Shown: piece by piece, positions 9,063-17,457 of the stretch
Position numbering within the stretch: the stretch's first letter is position 1
How the letters are laid out: each line of letters starts with the position of its first letter
From: Cytophagales bacterium Alg240-R148
Lineage (GTDB): Bacteria > Bacteroidota > Bacteroidia > Cytophagales > Cyclobacteriaceae
DNA: 64,000 nucleotides
Assembly (NCBI GenBank): GCA_900537185.1
Contig: LS999827.1
Span: 811,001-875,000, forward strand
Direction: 5' to 3'
Made by a program: the position numbers and the translations under genes
Notes under the pieces: generated by a model
The model's input: the letters and a program-made list of their open reading frames with translations, nothing else
The model's database searches: none
Told to the model about the DNA's origin: nothing

Positions 9063-10058
9063 TCATAATTCTGAAAAATCGTTGGCAAATTCATGCCCTA
9101 TCTCATCCAATACTCCCATAAGCTCCGCATAAGTGTCCAAAGTAACTAACTTCATTCTATAGGGTTTAAAACCGTGTATGCCTCTAAAATAATTGGTGTA
9201 GTGGCGCCTCATCTCAAAAATACCCTGCCTTGGACCCTTCCATTCTACCGAAAATTCCAAGTGCCTTTTGGCAACATCTATTCTTTCTTGTAATGTAGGT
9301 GGCGCCAAATGCGTTCCCGTTTGTATGTAGTGCTTGATTTCGCGGAAAATCCAAGGATAGCCGATGGCCGCACGTCCTATCATCACACCATCCACGCCAT
9401 AAGTATTTTTATAATCCACTGCTTTTTCTGCACTGTCAATGTCTCCATTGCCAAAAATAGGAATCTCTATATCTGGGTGCTTCTTTACCTCGGCAATAGG
9501 ATTCCAATCGGCAACGCCCTTGTACATTTGCATTCGAGTACGGCCATGGATAGACAGTGCTTTTATTCCAGCATCTTGCAACCGCAAAGCAACTTCCACA
9601 ATTTTAATGGTACTGTCGTCCCAACCCAACCGCGTTTTAACAGTTACAGGCAAATCCACTTGTTTCACTATTTCGGCCGTCATGGCCTCCATTTTTGGAA
9701 TATCTTTTAAAATACCTGCACCTGCCCCTTTGCATGCCACTTTTTTAACCGGACACCCATAGTTAATATCAATCAATTCGGGTCCTGCCTTTTCGGTTAT
9801 GGCCGCAGCTTGGCGCATGGACTCTATTTTATCGCCAAAAATCTGAATGCCTATTGGTCTTTCATAGTCGTAAATATCCAATTTTTGCAAACTTTTGCTG
9901 GCATCTCTAATCAACCCTTCTGAAGAAATAAATTCTGTATACATAAGGTCTGCCCCATTTTCTTTGCATACAGCCCTAAATGGAGGATCACTTACATCTT
10001 CCATTGGAGCCAGTAACAAAGGAAATTCTCCGATCTCAATATTTTCTATCTTTACCAA
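9063..10058 (-). CDS. dusB: tRNA-dihydrouridine synthase, DusB type
   Basis: Reduces uridine to dihydrouridine in tRNA using FMN and NADPH. The N-terminal FMN-binding segment PLLLAPMEDVSDPPFR, the INYGCPVKKVACKGAGAG block containing the catalytic Cys, the TVKTRLGW strand and the IFGNGDI and GVMIGRAAIGYPW phosphate-binding segments are all visible. No ATG precedes these. A TTG at 10058 gives MVKIENIEIGEF, the usual length. A TTG at 10082 is also in frame but overlaps a minus-7-like element (10080-10087). Its start region nearly abuts the divergent CPBP protease gene. Confidence 0.9.
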   Translation of the reverse strand: MVKIENIEIGEFPLLLAPMEDVSDPPFRAVCKENGADLMYTEFISSEGLIRDASKSLQKLDIYDYERPIGIQIFGDKIESMRQAAAITEKAGPELIDINYGCPVKKVACKGAGAGILKDIPKMEAMTAEIVKQVDLPVTVKTRLGWDDSTIKIVEVALRLQDAGIKALSIHGRTRMQMYKGVADWNPIAEVKKHPDIEIPIFGNGDIDSAEKAVDYKNTYGVDGVMIGRAAIGYPWIFREIKHYIQTGTHLAPPTLQERIDVAKRHLEFSVEWKGPRQGIFEMRRHYTNYFRGIHGFKPYRMKLVTLDTYAELMGVLDEIGHEFANDFSEL

Positions 10059-10079
10059 TTGATTTTTATTAATTTGCTG

Positions 10080-10087
10080 CAAAATTA
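10080..10087 (-). promoter_or_regulatory. Possible minus-7 element for dusB
   Basis: TAATTTTG on the minus strand matches TAnnTTTG and would start transcription about 15 bases before the TTG at 10058. The nearest upstream TTG (10116-10114) is 26 bases away, just beyond the usual spacing, so the call is weak. Confidence 0.3.
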
Positions 10088-10094
10088 CACAATT

Positions 10095-11036
10095 ATGACG
10101 TCATTTGATAATCCAATTGCTAACACCAAAACAAATCCAATAGTTTCGGCCATTGCAGTTTTTTTTATCGCACTTTTTGCGTTCCAAATTATTGGTCCTT
10201 TTATTGGGTTTATTTTCGCCATGCCATTTTACGAAGGAGGCTTGATGGAGTTTGCAGAAATGGTTACATCTGGAGTAATTACAAACGAAATAAAAGTTCC
10301 TTTATATATTCTACAAGGTGTTTCTTCGGCCTTTGGATTGATTGTAGTTCCAATTATTTACATCCGACTCGTAGAGCGCAAAAGCAGTAGTAACTTTTTT
10401 TGGTTTCATGAAAAAACAAGTCTTCAATCTATCCTGACCATCCTTATTGGATTAACTTTTATGGTATTTGTGGGTATGTTTGTTTACTGGAATGCCAACC
10501 TTCAACTGCCCGAGTTCTTAAGTTCTTTTGAACAGTCCGCGCGTGCAATGGAAGACAAATTAATGGAAATGACAAAAGCTTTGACCACTTTTGATACAAC
10601 CGGACAGTTTGTATTGGCATTGGTGGTGGTTGCCATTATTCCATCTATCGGGGAAGAAATTGTTTTTAGAGGGTTAATTCAAAACTTCTTATTGAAGGGT
10701 ACCAAAAACATTCATTTGGCTATTTTCATTTCCGCTTTCTTTTTTAGCGCCATGCATATGCAATTCTATGGATTGGTCCCTAGAATGTTACTTGGTATGT
10801 TGTTTGGCTATCTGTATTATTATTCAGGAAACTTATTCATTCCAATGCTGGCCCATTTTGTTAACAACGGCTTTACAATAATCATGATGTTTTTATACCA
10901 GCAACAAATCTCTGAAATGGATCTAGAGTCAGCGGATAGGCCAGAGTTGCTCCCATGGCTTATTTTTTCAACGATATGTTTCGCATTGCTGTTTTATTTT
11001 AAGAAATTGTCAGCTGTACCCAGAAATTATGAGTAA
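10095..11036 (+). CDS. CPBP family intramembrane glutamic endopeptidase
   Basis: A 313-residue polytopic membrane protein of the CAAX protease and bacteriocin-processing (ABI) family. Counting from the ATG at 10095, the catalytic motif EExxxR is EEIVFR (187-192), followed by the His of FFFSAMH (221) and the HFVNN motif (254-258). All four conserved elements are kept, so it is probably active. An in-frame TTG at 10059 exists but would add residues of no clear value. It overlaps the DUF2007 gene by eight bases. The protease substrate is unknown. Confidence 0.88.
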   Translation: MTSFDNPIANTKTNPIVSAIAVFFIALFAFQIIGPFIGFIFAMPFYEGGLMEFAEMVTSGVITNEIKVPLYILQGVSSAFGLIVVPIIYIRLVERKSSSNFFWFHEKTSLQSILTILIGLTFMVFVGMFVYWNANLQLPEFLSSFEQSARAMEDKLMEMTKALTTFDTTGQFVLALVVVAIIPSIGEEIVFRGLIQNFLLKGTKNIHLAIFISAFFFSAMHMQFYGLVPRMLLGMLFGYLYYYSGNLFIPMLAHFVNNGFTIIMMFLYQQQISEMDLESADRPELLPWLIFSTICFALLFYFKKLSAVPRNYE

Positions 11037-11238
11037 GTGGCAAAAAGTTTTTGAAGATCCATTATTACACAAAGCCTCTATCATAAAATCCATACTTTCC
11101 GAACATGGAATCAATGCCCTAATTTTGACTAAAACGGCAAGTTCTTACAATAATTTCGGACTTAATGAAGTACTCGTAAACCGAAACGAAGTACTCCAAG
11201 CTATAAAAATAATTGAAGATGAAGTCAAATTTGAATAA
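11029..11238 (+). CDS. DUF2007-type small protein
   Basis: A 69-residue soluble protein with the DUF2007 pattern (PF09413, 'putative signal transducing protein'): a short ferredoxin-like domain with KASIIKSILSEHGINA and a C-terminal EVLQAIKIIEDE helix. It overlaps the CPBP gene by eight bases and the cdsA gene by twenty, so the three are translationally coupled. Function is not established for the family. Confidence 0.8.
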   Translation: MSKWQKVFEDPLLHKASIIKSILSEHGINALILTKTASSYNNFGLNEVLVNRNEVLQAIKIIEDEVKFE

Positions 11239-12052
11239 ATACAACAACCTTACTCAAAGACTAATTGCTGGAATTCTTGGAAGTTTTGTGTTAATTATGG
11301 CCGTAAGTTATGGCTCTTGGTGGTATTTTGCGATATTTTTAGGTCTTTGCGTTTTGGCACAACTAGAGTTTTACAAACTACTTGGCCTCGATGGCAACGC
11401 CCCGCTCCAATACTATGGTACTTTTTGTGGTAGTGTGTTTTACACCATTGCTTATTTAAATGCAACGGGCCAAGTTGGTACGGAGTATTACTTTCTGTTT
11501 TTCCCTTTATTGTCTTGTATATTTTTAATTAAGTTATACAAAAAACAAGACAAAAAACCATTCACCAATATCGCATTTACATTTTTAGGCATCATATACG
11601 TCGCATTTCCAATTAGTCTGATCCATTACATAGCGTATTCGGGGGGCAATTATTCCTGGCAAATAGTGTTGGGTATGTTATTAATTTTGTGGTCCAGTGA
11701 TACCGGAGCCTACTTTGCGGGTACTTATCTAGGGAAACGCAAACTATTTGAGCGCGTTTCTCCAAAAAAATCGTGGGAAGGCATGTACGGAGGTGCTGCA
11801 TTGGCCTTGACTATGGCTATGTCGTTGTCGTATTATTTCCATGATTTAGAAGTTTATGAATGGGCAATTTTAGCCGTAATAATGGTGATTGGAGGTACTT
11901 ATGGAGATTTAGTTGAGTCTTTATTTAAAAGAAGCATTTCTATAAAAGATTCTGGTTCCATTATCCCCGGACATGGAGGGTTTTTAGACAGATTCGACGG
12001 ATTGTTGTTAGCCGCCCCATTTGTTGCTTGTTATGTTATGCTACTGAGATAA
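11219..12052 (+). CDS. cdsA: Phosphatidate cytidylyltransferase
   Basis: Makes CDP-diacylglycerol from phosphatidate and CTP at the inner membrane, the branch-point of phospholipid synthesis. The product has 277 residues and about eight hydrophobic segments. The C-terminal family signature is intact: SLFKRSISIKDSGSIIPGHG followed by GFLDRFD. The frame opens at a TTG (11213), but the ATG two codons later at 11219 is the likely start. It shares an operon with the CPBP protease and DUF2007 genes; the other phospholipid gene (13511-14170) lies just beyond the glutamate dehydrogenase. Confidence 0.92.
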   Translation: MKSNLNKYNNLTQRLIAGILGSFVLIMAVSYGSWWYFAIFLGLCVLAQLEFYKLLGLDGNAPLQYYGTFCGSVFYTIAYLNATGQVGTEYYFLFFPLLSCIFLIKLYKKQDKKPFTNIAFTFLGIIYVAFPISLIHYIAYSGGNYSWQIVLGMLLILWSSDTGAYFAGTYLGKRKLFERVSPKKSWEGMYGGAALALTMAMSLSYYFHDLEVYEWAILAVIMVIGGTYGDLVESLFKRSISIKDSGSIIPGHGGFLDRFDGLLLAAPFVACYVMLLR

Positions 12053-12068
12053 ATAAATTACTAAATTG

Positions 12069-12102
12069 TTGGTATTTTTCGAAGATTAATCCATTAAATT
12101 TG
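12069..12102 (+). promoter_or_regulatory. Bacteroidota-type promoter for the second glutamate dehydrogenase
   Basis: TTG (12069-12071), a 23-base spacer and TAAATTTG (12095-12102), a full match to TAnnTTTG. It predicts transcription from near 12109, leaving a leader of about 27 bases before the ATG at 12136. Confidence 0.55.
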
Positions 12103-12135
12103 CAAACCTTAAACGTATCACACAAATAAAAACCT

Positions 12136-13413
12136 ATGGGAGGATATATTGAACCAGCGCCGATAGCTGACAAAGAAAACCCTTTCGAATCTATGATGTC
12201 TCGTTTTAAAATAGCCAGTGAGCTATTAGGACTTGACGACGAGATTTACAACGTATTAAAAAACCCTGCTAAACAAGTACTTGTTTCATTGCCCATTACC
12301 ATGGACGATGGTTCGATAAAAGTATTTGAAGGATACCGGGTAATACACTCCAACATTTTAGGCCCCTCTAAAGGCGGCGTGCGCTTCGATCCAGGTGTAA
12401 ATTTGGATGAAGTAAAAGCATTAGCAGCTTGGATGACATGGAAATGTGCCGTAGTGGACATTCCTTATGGTGGTGGTAAAGGTGGCGTATGCTGCAATCC
12501 TAGAGAAATGTCTGCTGGTGAAATAGAACGATTGATGCGTTCTTATACCCAATCTATGATTGAGATATTTGGCCCTGACCGCGATATACCTGCGCCAGAC
12601 ATGGGCACCGGCCCAAGAGAAATGGCCTGGTTAATGGATACCTATTCTAGATCCCAGGGTATGACTGTACATTCTGTAGTTACTGGTAAGCCCTTGGTAA
12701 TGGGTGGTTCCTTAGGAAGAACCGAAGCCACAGGGCGTGGTGTAATGGTTTCTGCAATGACTGCAATGGAGAAATTAAAGATCAATCCATACCAAGCCAA
12801 AGTAGCAGTACAAGGGTTTGGAAATGTTGGTTCTTGGGCGGCCAAATTGATGGAAGAACGCGGTTGTTCTATTGTTGCTGTAAGCGACATTTCCGGGGCT
12901 TATTACAATGCCAACGGAATAGACATCAACAAAGCCATTGCCTACAGAGACAACAACAAAGGATCCATGGAAGGTTTTACCGGAGCTGAAAAAATTAGCG
13001 GTGACGAACTCTTATTATTGGAGGTCGATGTGTTAATTCCTGCAGCAAAAGAAGACGTTATTACCATTTCTAATGTTGACAAAATTAAAGCCAAACTCAT
13101 TGTAGAAGGTGCCAACGGCCCTACCTCAGCTAAGGCCGACAACATTATAAACGACAAAGGCATCATGGTAGCGCCAGATATTTTGGCCAACGCCGGTGGA
13201 GTAACCGTGAGTTATTTTGAATGGGTACAGAACAGGCTTGGATATAAGTGGACCAAAGAACGTGTCAACCGCCGATCCGATAGGATTATGAAAGATGCTT
13301 TTGAAAATGTCTATAAAGTTGCATTGGAATACAACGTTTCGATGAGAATCGCAGCCTATATTGTGGCCATTGACAAAGTCTCTAAAACCTATAAGTACAG
13401 AGGAGGATATTAA
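12136..13413 (+). CDS. Glu/Leu/Phe/Val dehydrogenase family glutamate dehydrogenase
   Basis: A 425-residue dehydrogenase of the NAD-dependent (RocG/GudB-like) class, probably catabolic. Visible are the substrate-binding block PYGGGKGGV with its Lys, the PAPDMGTGPREMAW segment with the catalytic Asp, the nucleotide-binding loop GFGNVGSWAA and the LIVEGANGPT block. Length is complete for the class. It differs clearly from the NADP-type enzyme at the left edge (PGGGKGGSDFDP versus PYGGGKGGVCCNP), so the two are not recent duplicates. It has its own promoter-like site and terminator. Confidence 0.92.
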   Translation: MGGYIEPAPIADKENPFESMMSRFKIASELLGLDDEIYNVLKNPAKQVLVSLPITMDDGSIKVFEGYRVIHSNILGPSKGGVRFDPGVNLDEVKALAAWMTWKCAVVDIPYGGGKGGVCCNPREMSAGEIERLMRSYTQSMIEIFGPDRDIPAPDMGTGPREMAWLMDTYSRSQGMTVHSVVTGKPLVMGGSLGRTEATGRGVMVSAMTAMEKLKINPYQAKVAVQGFGNVGSWAAKLMEERGCSIVAVSDISGAYYNANGIDINKAIAYRDNNKGSMEGFTGAEKISGDELLLLEVDVLIPAAKEDVITISNVDKIKAKLIVEGANGPTSAKADNIINDKGIMVAPDILANAGGVTVSYFEWVQNRLGYKWTKERVNRRSDRIMKDAFENVYKVALEYNVSMRIAAYIVAIDKVSKTYKYRGGY

Positions 13414-13431
13414 TACTGCCAAGATAAAAAT

Positions 13432-13462
13432 AAAAAAGGAGGACATTGATCCTCCTTTTTTT
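13432..13462 (+). terminator. Rho-independent terminator after glutamate dehydrogenase gene
   Basis: GGAGGA (13438-13443) pairs with TCCTCC (13450-13455), extended by the flanking A and T runs, with a six-base loop and a long T tract on the plus strand. Confidence 0.8.
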
Positions 13463-13463
13463 A

Positions 13464-13494
13464 TTGTATGTCATTCTACTTTTATTTAATATTG
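13464..13494 (+). promoter_or_regulatory. Promoter candidate for the phosphatidylserine decarboxylase gene
   Basis: TTG (13464-13466), 20-base spacer, TAATATTG (13487-13494). This minus-7 variant also occurs at 4619 and, on the minus strand, at 61044. It lies 16 bases before the ATG at 13511. Confidence 0.4.
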
Positions 13495-13510
13495 AGAAAA
13501 CTTTGAAATT

Positions 13511-14170
13511 ATGACCATTCACAAAGAAGGAAGAAGTATACTATTTTGGCTTTTAATTATTTTAGTAGGCATAAATGGCGCTTTAACCTATTTCTATCCT
13601 GATATGTTGGTACTTCAAAATGTGGTCATAATTGTAAGTATTGGCTTTTATTTAATTATTCTACAGTTTTTTAGATCGCCTATTTTTTCAATAGATAAAA
13701 ATGAAAACACCCTCATCGCACCGGCCGATGGCAAAGTGGTGGTAATAGAAGACACCGAAGAAACGGAATATTTAAAGGAGAAAAGAAAGCAGATTTCTAT
13801 TTTCATGTCTCCAATAAACGTTCACGTCAATAGAATGCCAGTTGGCGGTCAAATATCGTATTACAAATACCACCCAGGCAAATACCTTGTAGCTTGGCAT
13901 CCAAAATCCAGCACAGAAAACGAACGAACTACCGTAGTAGCCAAAATGAAAAATGGCACAGAAGTGTTGTTTCGACAAGTAGCAGGTGCCTTGGCACGAC
14001 GTATAAAATGTTATGTAAAAGAAGGCCAAAAGCTAGAACAAGGCGAAGAATTTGGCTTTATTAAATTTGGTTCCCGAGTGGACATCTACCTTCCCCTTGA
14101 TGCCAAAATTGAAGTAAACATTGGAGATGTAACCAAAGGTGGCCGTACGGTAATTGCCAAATTCTCTTAA
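13511..14170 (+). CDS. psd: Phosphatidylserine decarboxylase family protein
   Basis: Converts phosphatidylserine to phosphatidylethanolamine at the membrane. The 219-residue length fits the short (archaeal/Bacteroides-type) Psd class. An N-terminal hydrophobic hairpin (about 9-54) anchors it. Conserved blocks include APADGKVVVIED, SPINVHVNRMPVGG, YHPGKYLVAWHPKSS and the C-terminal KFGSRVDIYLP. The GS pair in this last block (near 178-179) is the expected self-cleavage site that generates the pyruvoyl group. Together with cdsA nearby it supports local phospholipid synthesis. Confidence 0.88.
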   Translation: MTIHKEGRSILFWLLIILVGINGALTYFYPDMLVLQNVVIIVSIGFYLIILQFFRSPIFSIDKNENTLIAPADGKVVVIEDTEETEYLKEKRKQISIFMSPINVHVNRMPVGGQISYYKYHPGKYLVAWHPKSSTENERTTVVAKMKNGTEVLFRQVAGALARRIKCYVKEGQKLEQGEEFGFIKFGSRVDIYLPLDAKIEVNIGDVTKGGRTVIAKFS

Positions 14171-14238
14171 TATTCCATTTTGTTAATGAGTTGTTAATTC
14201 CCTTATTATGTGAATAAAAAGGGCTATTTTTGGATGCT

Positions 14239-15504
14239 ATGCTATCCAGTAAAACACTACGTCTTATCATTGTTTTGGCCATCATTACCATTTCTGGGAT
14301 TTCCATAATCCAGGTATATTGGGTACAAAGAGCATTCAACTTAGAAAACGACCAATTTAATCGCGATGTCAACCAGGCACTGTTCAATGTTACCTCCAGT
14401 ATTTTTACCATCAACGACAACACACAGCCGAATGTTAATCCAATTGAACAACTAAGCAGCAATTACTATGTGGTTACCGTAAACCAAGACATCGACGCAC
14501 CCATGTTGGAATATTTGCTTAAAACGGAATTTGAAAAAAGGAATATTACAGCGGACTTCGAATATGGCATATATGATTGTACCTCTCAAAAAATGCTCTA
14601 TGGCAACTATGTTAGCTTTGATGCTGCGCACCAAACTTTGCCGGCTTCTACGCTTCCAGTTTGGGACAAAGATGCTTATTATTTCGGTGTATATTTCCCT
14701 TCTAAAGAAAGGGTGTTGATCAATAGGTTGGGCATCTGGGTTTTTTCTTCTGTTGTCCTTTTACTGGTAGTGGCTTTTTTCTCTTATGCCCTTTTTATCA
14801 TTCTTAAACAGAAGCGGTTGTCGGAAGTCCAAAAAGACTTCATCAACAATATGACCCACGAATTTAAAACGCCGATTTCAACCATTTCAATTTCTTCTGA
14901 AGCATTAAAATCGCCTAGTATTGTCCAATCTCCAGAGCGTCTACTCAACTATGCATCGATAATTCAAATGGAAAGCAACCGGTTAAAAAACCAAGTAGAT
15001 CGCGTGCTACAAATGGCTTCTTTAACAAAAAATGGCTTCCACCTTAAAAGGGGCAATTGGCATTTTAATACCCTCATGACTCAAGTACAAGAGTCCATGC
15101 AACCTCAACTCGAAGAAAGAAATGTAGTATTGGATGTTCAACTTCGATCCGAAGACGATTCCATTGAAGTAGATAAATTGCACTTCAGCAATATTCTTTT
15201 CAATTTATTGGACAACGCTATTAAATACAGCAAACAACAACCTGTAATTACACTCACATTTGAAAAAAACAGCACCCATTTTGAAGTAGGAGTGCAAGAC
15301 CAAGGTATTGGAATTTCCGAAACCCATAAAAAGCATATTTTCGAAAAATTTTATCGCGTTCCTACCGGTAACAAACACGACGTTAAAGGATTTGGGCTTG
15401 GACTCCATTATGTGCACCTTGCTACAAAAGCCCACGGCGGAAAAATTCAGGTAGACTCTAATAGTTCCGGCACTTCCTTTAAACTTATTTTTCCTTTAAG
15501 ATGA
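14239..15504 (+). CDS. Sensor histidine kinase
   Basis: A 421-residue membrane histidine kinase paired with the response regulator that follows. An N-terminal helix (about 6-26) and a second helix (about 171-193) bracket a periplasmic sensor domain of about 140 residues with no named fold. The HisKA box is HEFKTPIS, followed by the N box NLLDNAIKYS, the G1 box DQGIGIS and the G2 box GFGLGLHYV. The frame opens at a TTG (14230); the ATG three codons later at 14239 is preferred. Its stop overlaps the regulator start by four bases, so the two are co-translated. Confidence 0.92.
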   Translation: MLSSKTLRLIIVLAIITISGISIIQVYWVQRAFNLENDQFNRDVNQALFNVTSSIFTINDNTQPNVNPIEQLSSNYYVVTVNQDIDAPMLEYLLKTEFEKRNITADFEYGIYDCTSQKMLYGNYVSFDAAHQTLPASTLPVWDKDAYYFGVYFPSKERVLINRLGIWVFSSVVLLLVVAFFSYALFIILKQKRLSEVQKDFINNMTHEFKTPISTISISSEALKSPSIVQSPERLLNYASIIQMESNRLKNQVDRVLQMASLTKNGFHLKRGNWHFNTLMTQVQESMQPQLEERNVVLDVQLRSEDDSIEVDKLHFSNILFNLLDNAIKYSKQQPVITLTFEKNSTHFEVGVQDQGIGISETHKKHIFEKFYRVPTGNKHDVKGFGLGLHYVHLATKAHGGKIQVDSNSSGTSFKLIFPLR

Positions 15505-16184
15505 AAACAAAAATTTTATTGGCCGAAGACGACGGCAACCTTGGTTTCGTAACCAAAGACAGTTTAGAACAGTTGGGTTATCAGGTAGACTGGTGTCAAG
15601 ACGGGCTAGAAGCATTAAATTTTTTGCGCAATGGCAGCTATGACATTGCGTTGCTCGATGTTATGATGCCCAAAATGGATGGTTTTGAATTGGCTCAAAT
15701 TATTAGGAAAGACAACAAACAGATTCCCATTATTTTTTTAACAGCGAAATCCATGCAAGAGGACGTTCTAACCGGTTTTGAATTGGGGGCAGACGACTAT
15801 ATTTGCAAACCCTTCAGCATCCAGGAACTTAGCTACAGAATCAATGTTTTTATTAAAAGAACAACTACTAACTCCCCACCAAAAAAAGTTTCAATTGGAA
15901 CGTTTCAATTTGATTTTGACAACCTTTCGTTGCAGCAGGAAGCAGGGGACGAAAAACGGTTGACTTATAAAGAAGCAGTGTTGTTGAGGCTGTTGATTGA
16001 AAACAAAAACTCCGTATTAAAAAGAAAAGATATCTTAATAAAAATATGGGGCGAAGACGATTACTTTCTTGGAAGAAGCTTGGACGTTTTTATTTCCAAA
16101 TTGCGTAAATACCTCAAGCCAGATGAACGAATTTCTATTTTAAATGTCCATGGTGTGGGATTCGAGTTCAAAATACTCGAATAA
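15501..16184 (+). CDS. OmpR/PhoB-family response regulator
   Basis: A 227-residue DNA-binding regulator. The receiver has the acidic pair D10-D11, phospho-acceptor D53 (LLDVMMP), T81 and K103, so it looks fully functional. A C-terminal winged-helix domain (about 130-227) ends with the SLDVFISKLRKYL and INVHGVGFEF-like segments typical of OmpR proteins. It is the partner of the kinase just upstream. The stop lies one base from the stop of the convergent lipoprotein gene, with no terminator seen. Confidence 0.93.
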   Translation: MKTKILLAEDDGNLGFVTKDSLEQLGYQVDWCQDGLEALNFLRNGSYDIALLDVMMPKMDGFELAQIIRKDNKQIPIIFLTAKSMQEDVLTGFELGADDYICKPFSIQELSYRINVFIKRTTTNSPPKKVSIGTFQFDFDNLSLQQEAGDEKRLTYKEAVLLRLLIENKNSVLKRKDILIKIWGEDDYFLGRSLDVFISKLRKYLKPDERISILNVHGVGFEFKILE

Positions 16185-16185
16185 G

Positions 16186-16620
16186 CTATTTTATTTGAGG
16201 GCTAATGGTTAAGAAGCTACCGTTGAGTTGGGTAACATATTGTCTAAGCGGCAGTACAGCAGGTCCTGAACGTGGCACGCCATCTAACAAAGCAAATTCA
16301 GACTTACAACAAGCATCTACCATTAACAACCCCGTATTGTCCACTTCAACTACGGCACAACTAGAGGCAGGTTGGTAGCTGCAATTGCGCTCATAGGCAA
16401 TGTATTCAGCAGACAGTGGGTTTTTATACAAGATTATGCCCCGAACTCCTTCTGGTAACAGGACAAACCCTTTGGTAGACAATTCAAAATATTGTGGTGC
16501 ATTTACATTGATGATGAACTCTCCAAAATTAGGACTTGGAATTTGGTCCACTACTTGGTTGCTTTCGCACCCAAAAAGCACAACAAAGAACACACCGATC
16601 AGCCTATTTTTCATAGTCAT
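16186..16620 (-). CDS. Exported lipoprotein with Rieske-like fold lacking the His ligands
   Basis: A 144-residue product with a lipoprotein signal (lipobox LFGC, Cys at 18). The C-terminal half follows the Rieske ferredoxin layout: ERNC(80)SY..SSC(88), then VDAC(104)C(105)KSEF, then DGVPRSGPAVLPLRQY and a terminal LTIS strand. The spacing around KSEF, GPA and PLRQY matches Rieske box II and its proline-loop region. The His expected in C-x-H is Tyr and the box II His is Cys, so a normal [2Fe-2S] Rieske centre is unlikely. It overlaps the hbd gene end by 17 bases and is last in the cysC run. Start could also be the ATG at 16614. Confidence 0.7.
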   Translation of the reverse strand: MTMKNRLIGVFFVVLFGCESNQVVDQIPSPNFGEFIINVNAPQYFELSTKGFVLLPEGVRGIILYKNPLSAEYIAYERNCSYQPASSCAVVEVDNTGLLMVDACCKSEFALLDGVPRSGPAVLPLRQYVTQLNGSFLTISPQIK

Positions 16621-17455
16621 AAAATCCTTTTCCTGATTTCCTTCCGTGGTGCCCCGCTACAACTTTTTGCTCTTGAATTCTGTTCGGTCTAAATTTTGGA
16701 TCTTGATGGAAGGCATTGTACATGGAAGACGTTACTGCAAAATTGGTATCTACACCAATTAAGTCCATCAATTCAAATGGGCCCATTTTAAAACCAACAG
16801 ACTTAATAAGAGAATCAATATTTTTATGATCGGCTACTCCTTCTTCTAAAACTTTTAAACTTTCTACATAAAAATGCCTGGCTACTCGGTTTACAATAAA
16901 CCCTGGTGCATCTTTGGCCAAAACACCAACCTTGCCGAGCGATTCTACAAATTTCAAAATAGACTGCACCACAGCTGGATCCGTTGCAACACCTGAAATT
17001 ATTTCAACCAGTTTCATAATATGGGCTGGGTTGAAAAAATGAATGCCTAAGAAACGATTGGGATGTTTTAATTCAGCTCCAATTTGAGTAATTGGAATGG
17101 AGGAAGTGTTCGAGGCTAAAATTGTTTCAGCCCCATTTAGTTCTTCCAAGTTTTTAAACAGCGACTTTTTCAAATCTAACTTTTCCAAAGCCGCTTCTAT
17201 TACAAGGTCGCTTTCCAAATTATCAAAGTGATCTGTAAAGGTTAAATTTTCCAAGGTGCTTGCCTTAAGCGCCTCCGTTACTTTTCCTTTTTCTATGCCC
17301 TTGTCTAAGTTTTTAGTGATAACCACCTCCGCATTGTCCAAGGCATATTTTTGGATGTCAAAAAGTACGGTTTTATAGCCTGCCATAGCAGTGGTTTGCG
17401 CTATTCCCAAACCCATGGTTCCTGCCCCTAAAATTCCTACTTTTTTAATTTCCAT
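16604..17455 (-). CDS. hbd: 3-hydroxybutyryl-CoA dehydrogenase
   Basis: Oxidises 3-hydroxyacyl-CoA (short chain) with NAD. A 283-residue enzyme of normal length with the Rossmann motif GAGTMGLGIAQ at the N-terminus, the ASNTSSIPIT segment, the catalytic-His block GIHFFNPAHIMKLVEII and the C-terminal GRKSGKGFYDY. The ATG at 17455 is two bases downstream of the pheS stop, so the gene is translated from the same transcript as pheS and the cys genes. Whether it serves butyrate-type or polyhydroxybutyrate metabolism or general beta-oxidation cannot be told. Confidence 0.92.
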   Translation of the reverse strand: MEIKKVGILGAGTMGLGIAQTTAMAGYKTVLFDIQKYALDNAEVVITKNLDKGIEKGKVTEALKASTLENLTFTDHFDNLESDLVIEAALEKLDLKKSLFKNLEELNGAETILASNTSSIPITQIGAELKHPNRFLGIHFFNPAHIMKLVEIISGVATDPAVVQSILKFVESLGKVGVLAKDAPGFIVNRVARHFYVESLKVLEEGVADHKNIDSLIKSVGFKMGPFELMDLIGVDTNFAVTSSMYNAFHQDPKFRPNRIQEQKVVAGHHGRKSGKGFYDYEK

Positions 17456-17457
17456 AT

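Noticed and set aside
10095-10104. ATGACGTCAT palindrome at the start of the CPBP gene
   Set aside because: Lies inside coding sequence (start codon and next codons); a ten-base palindrome here is likely coincidental.
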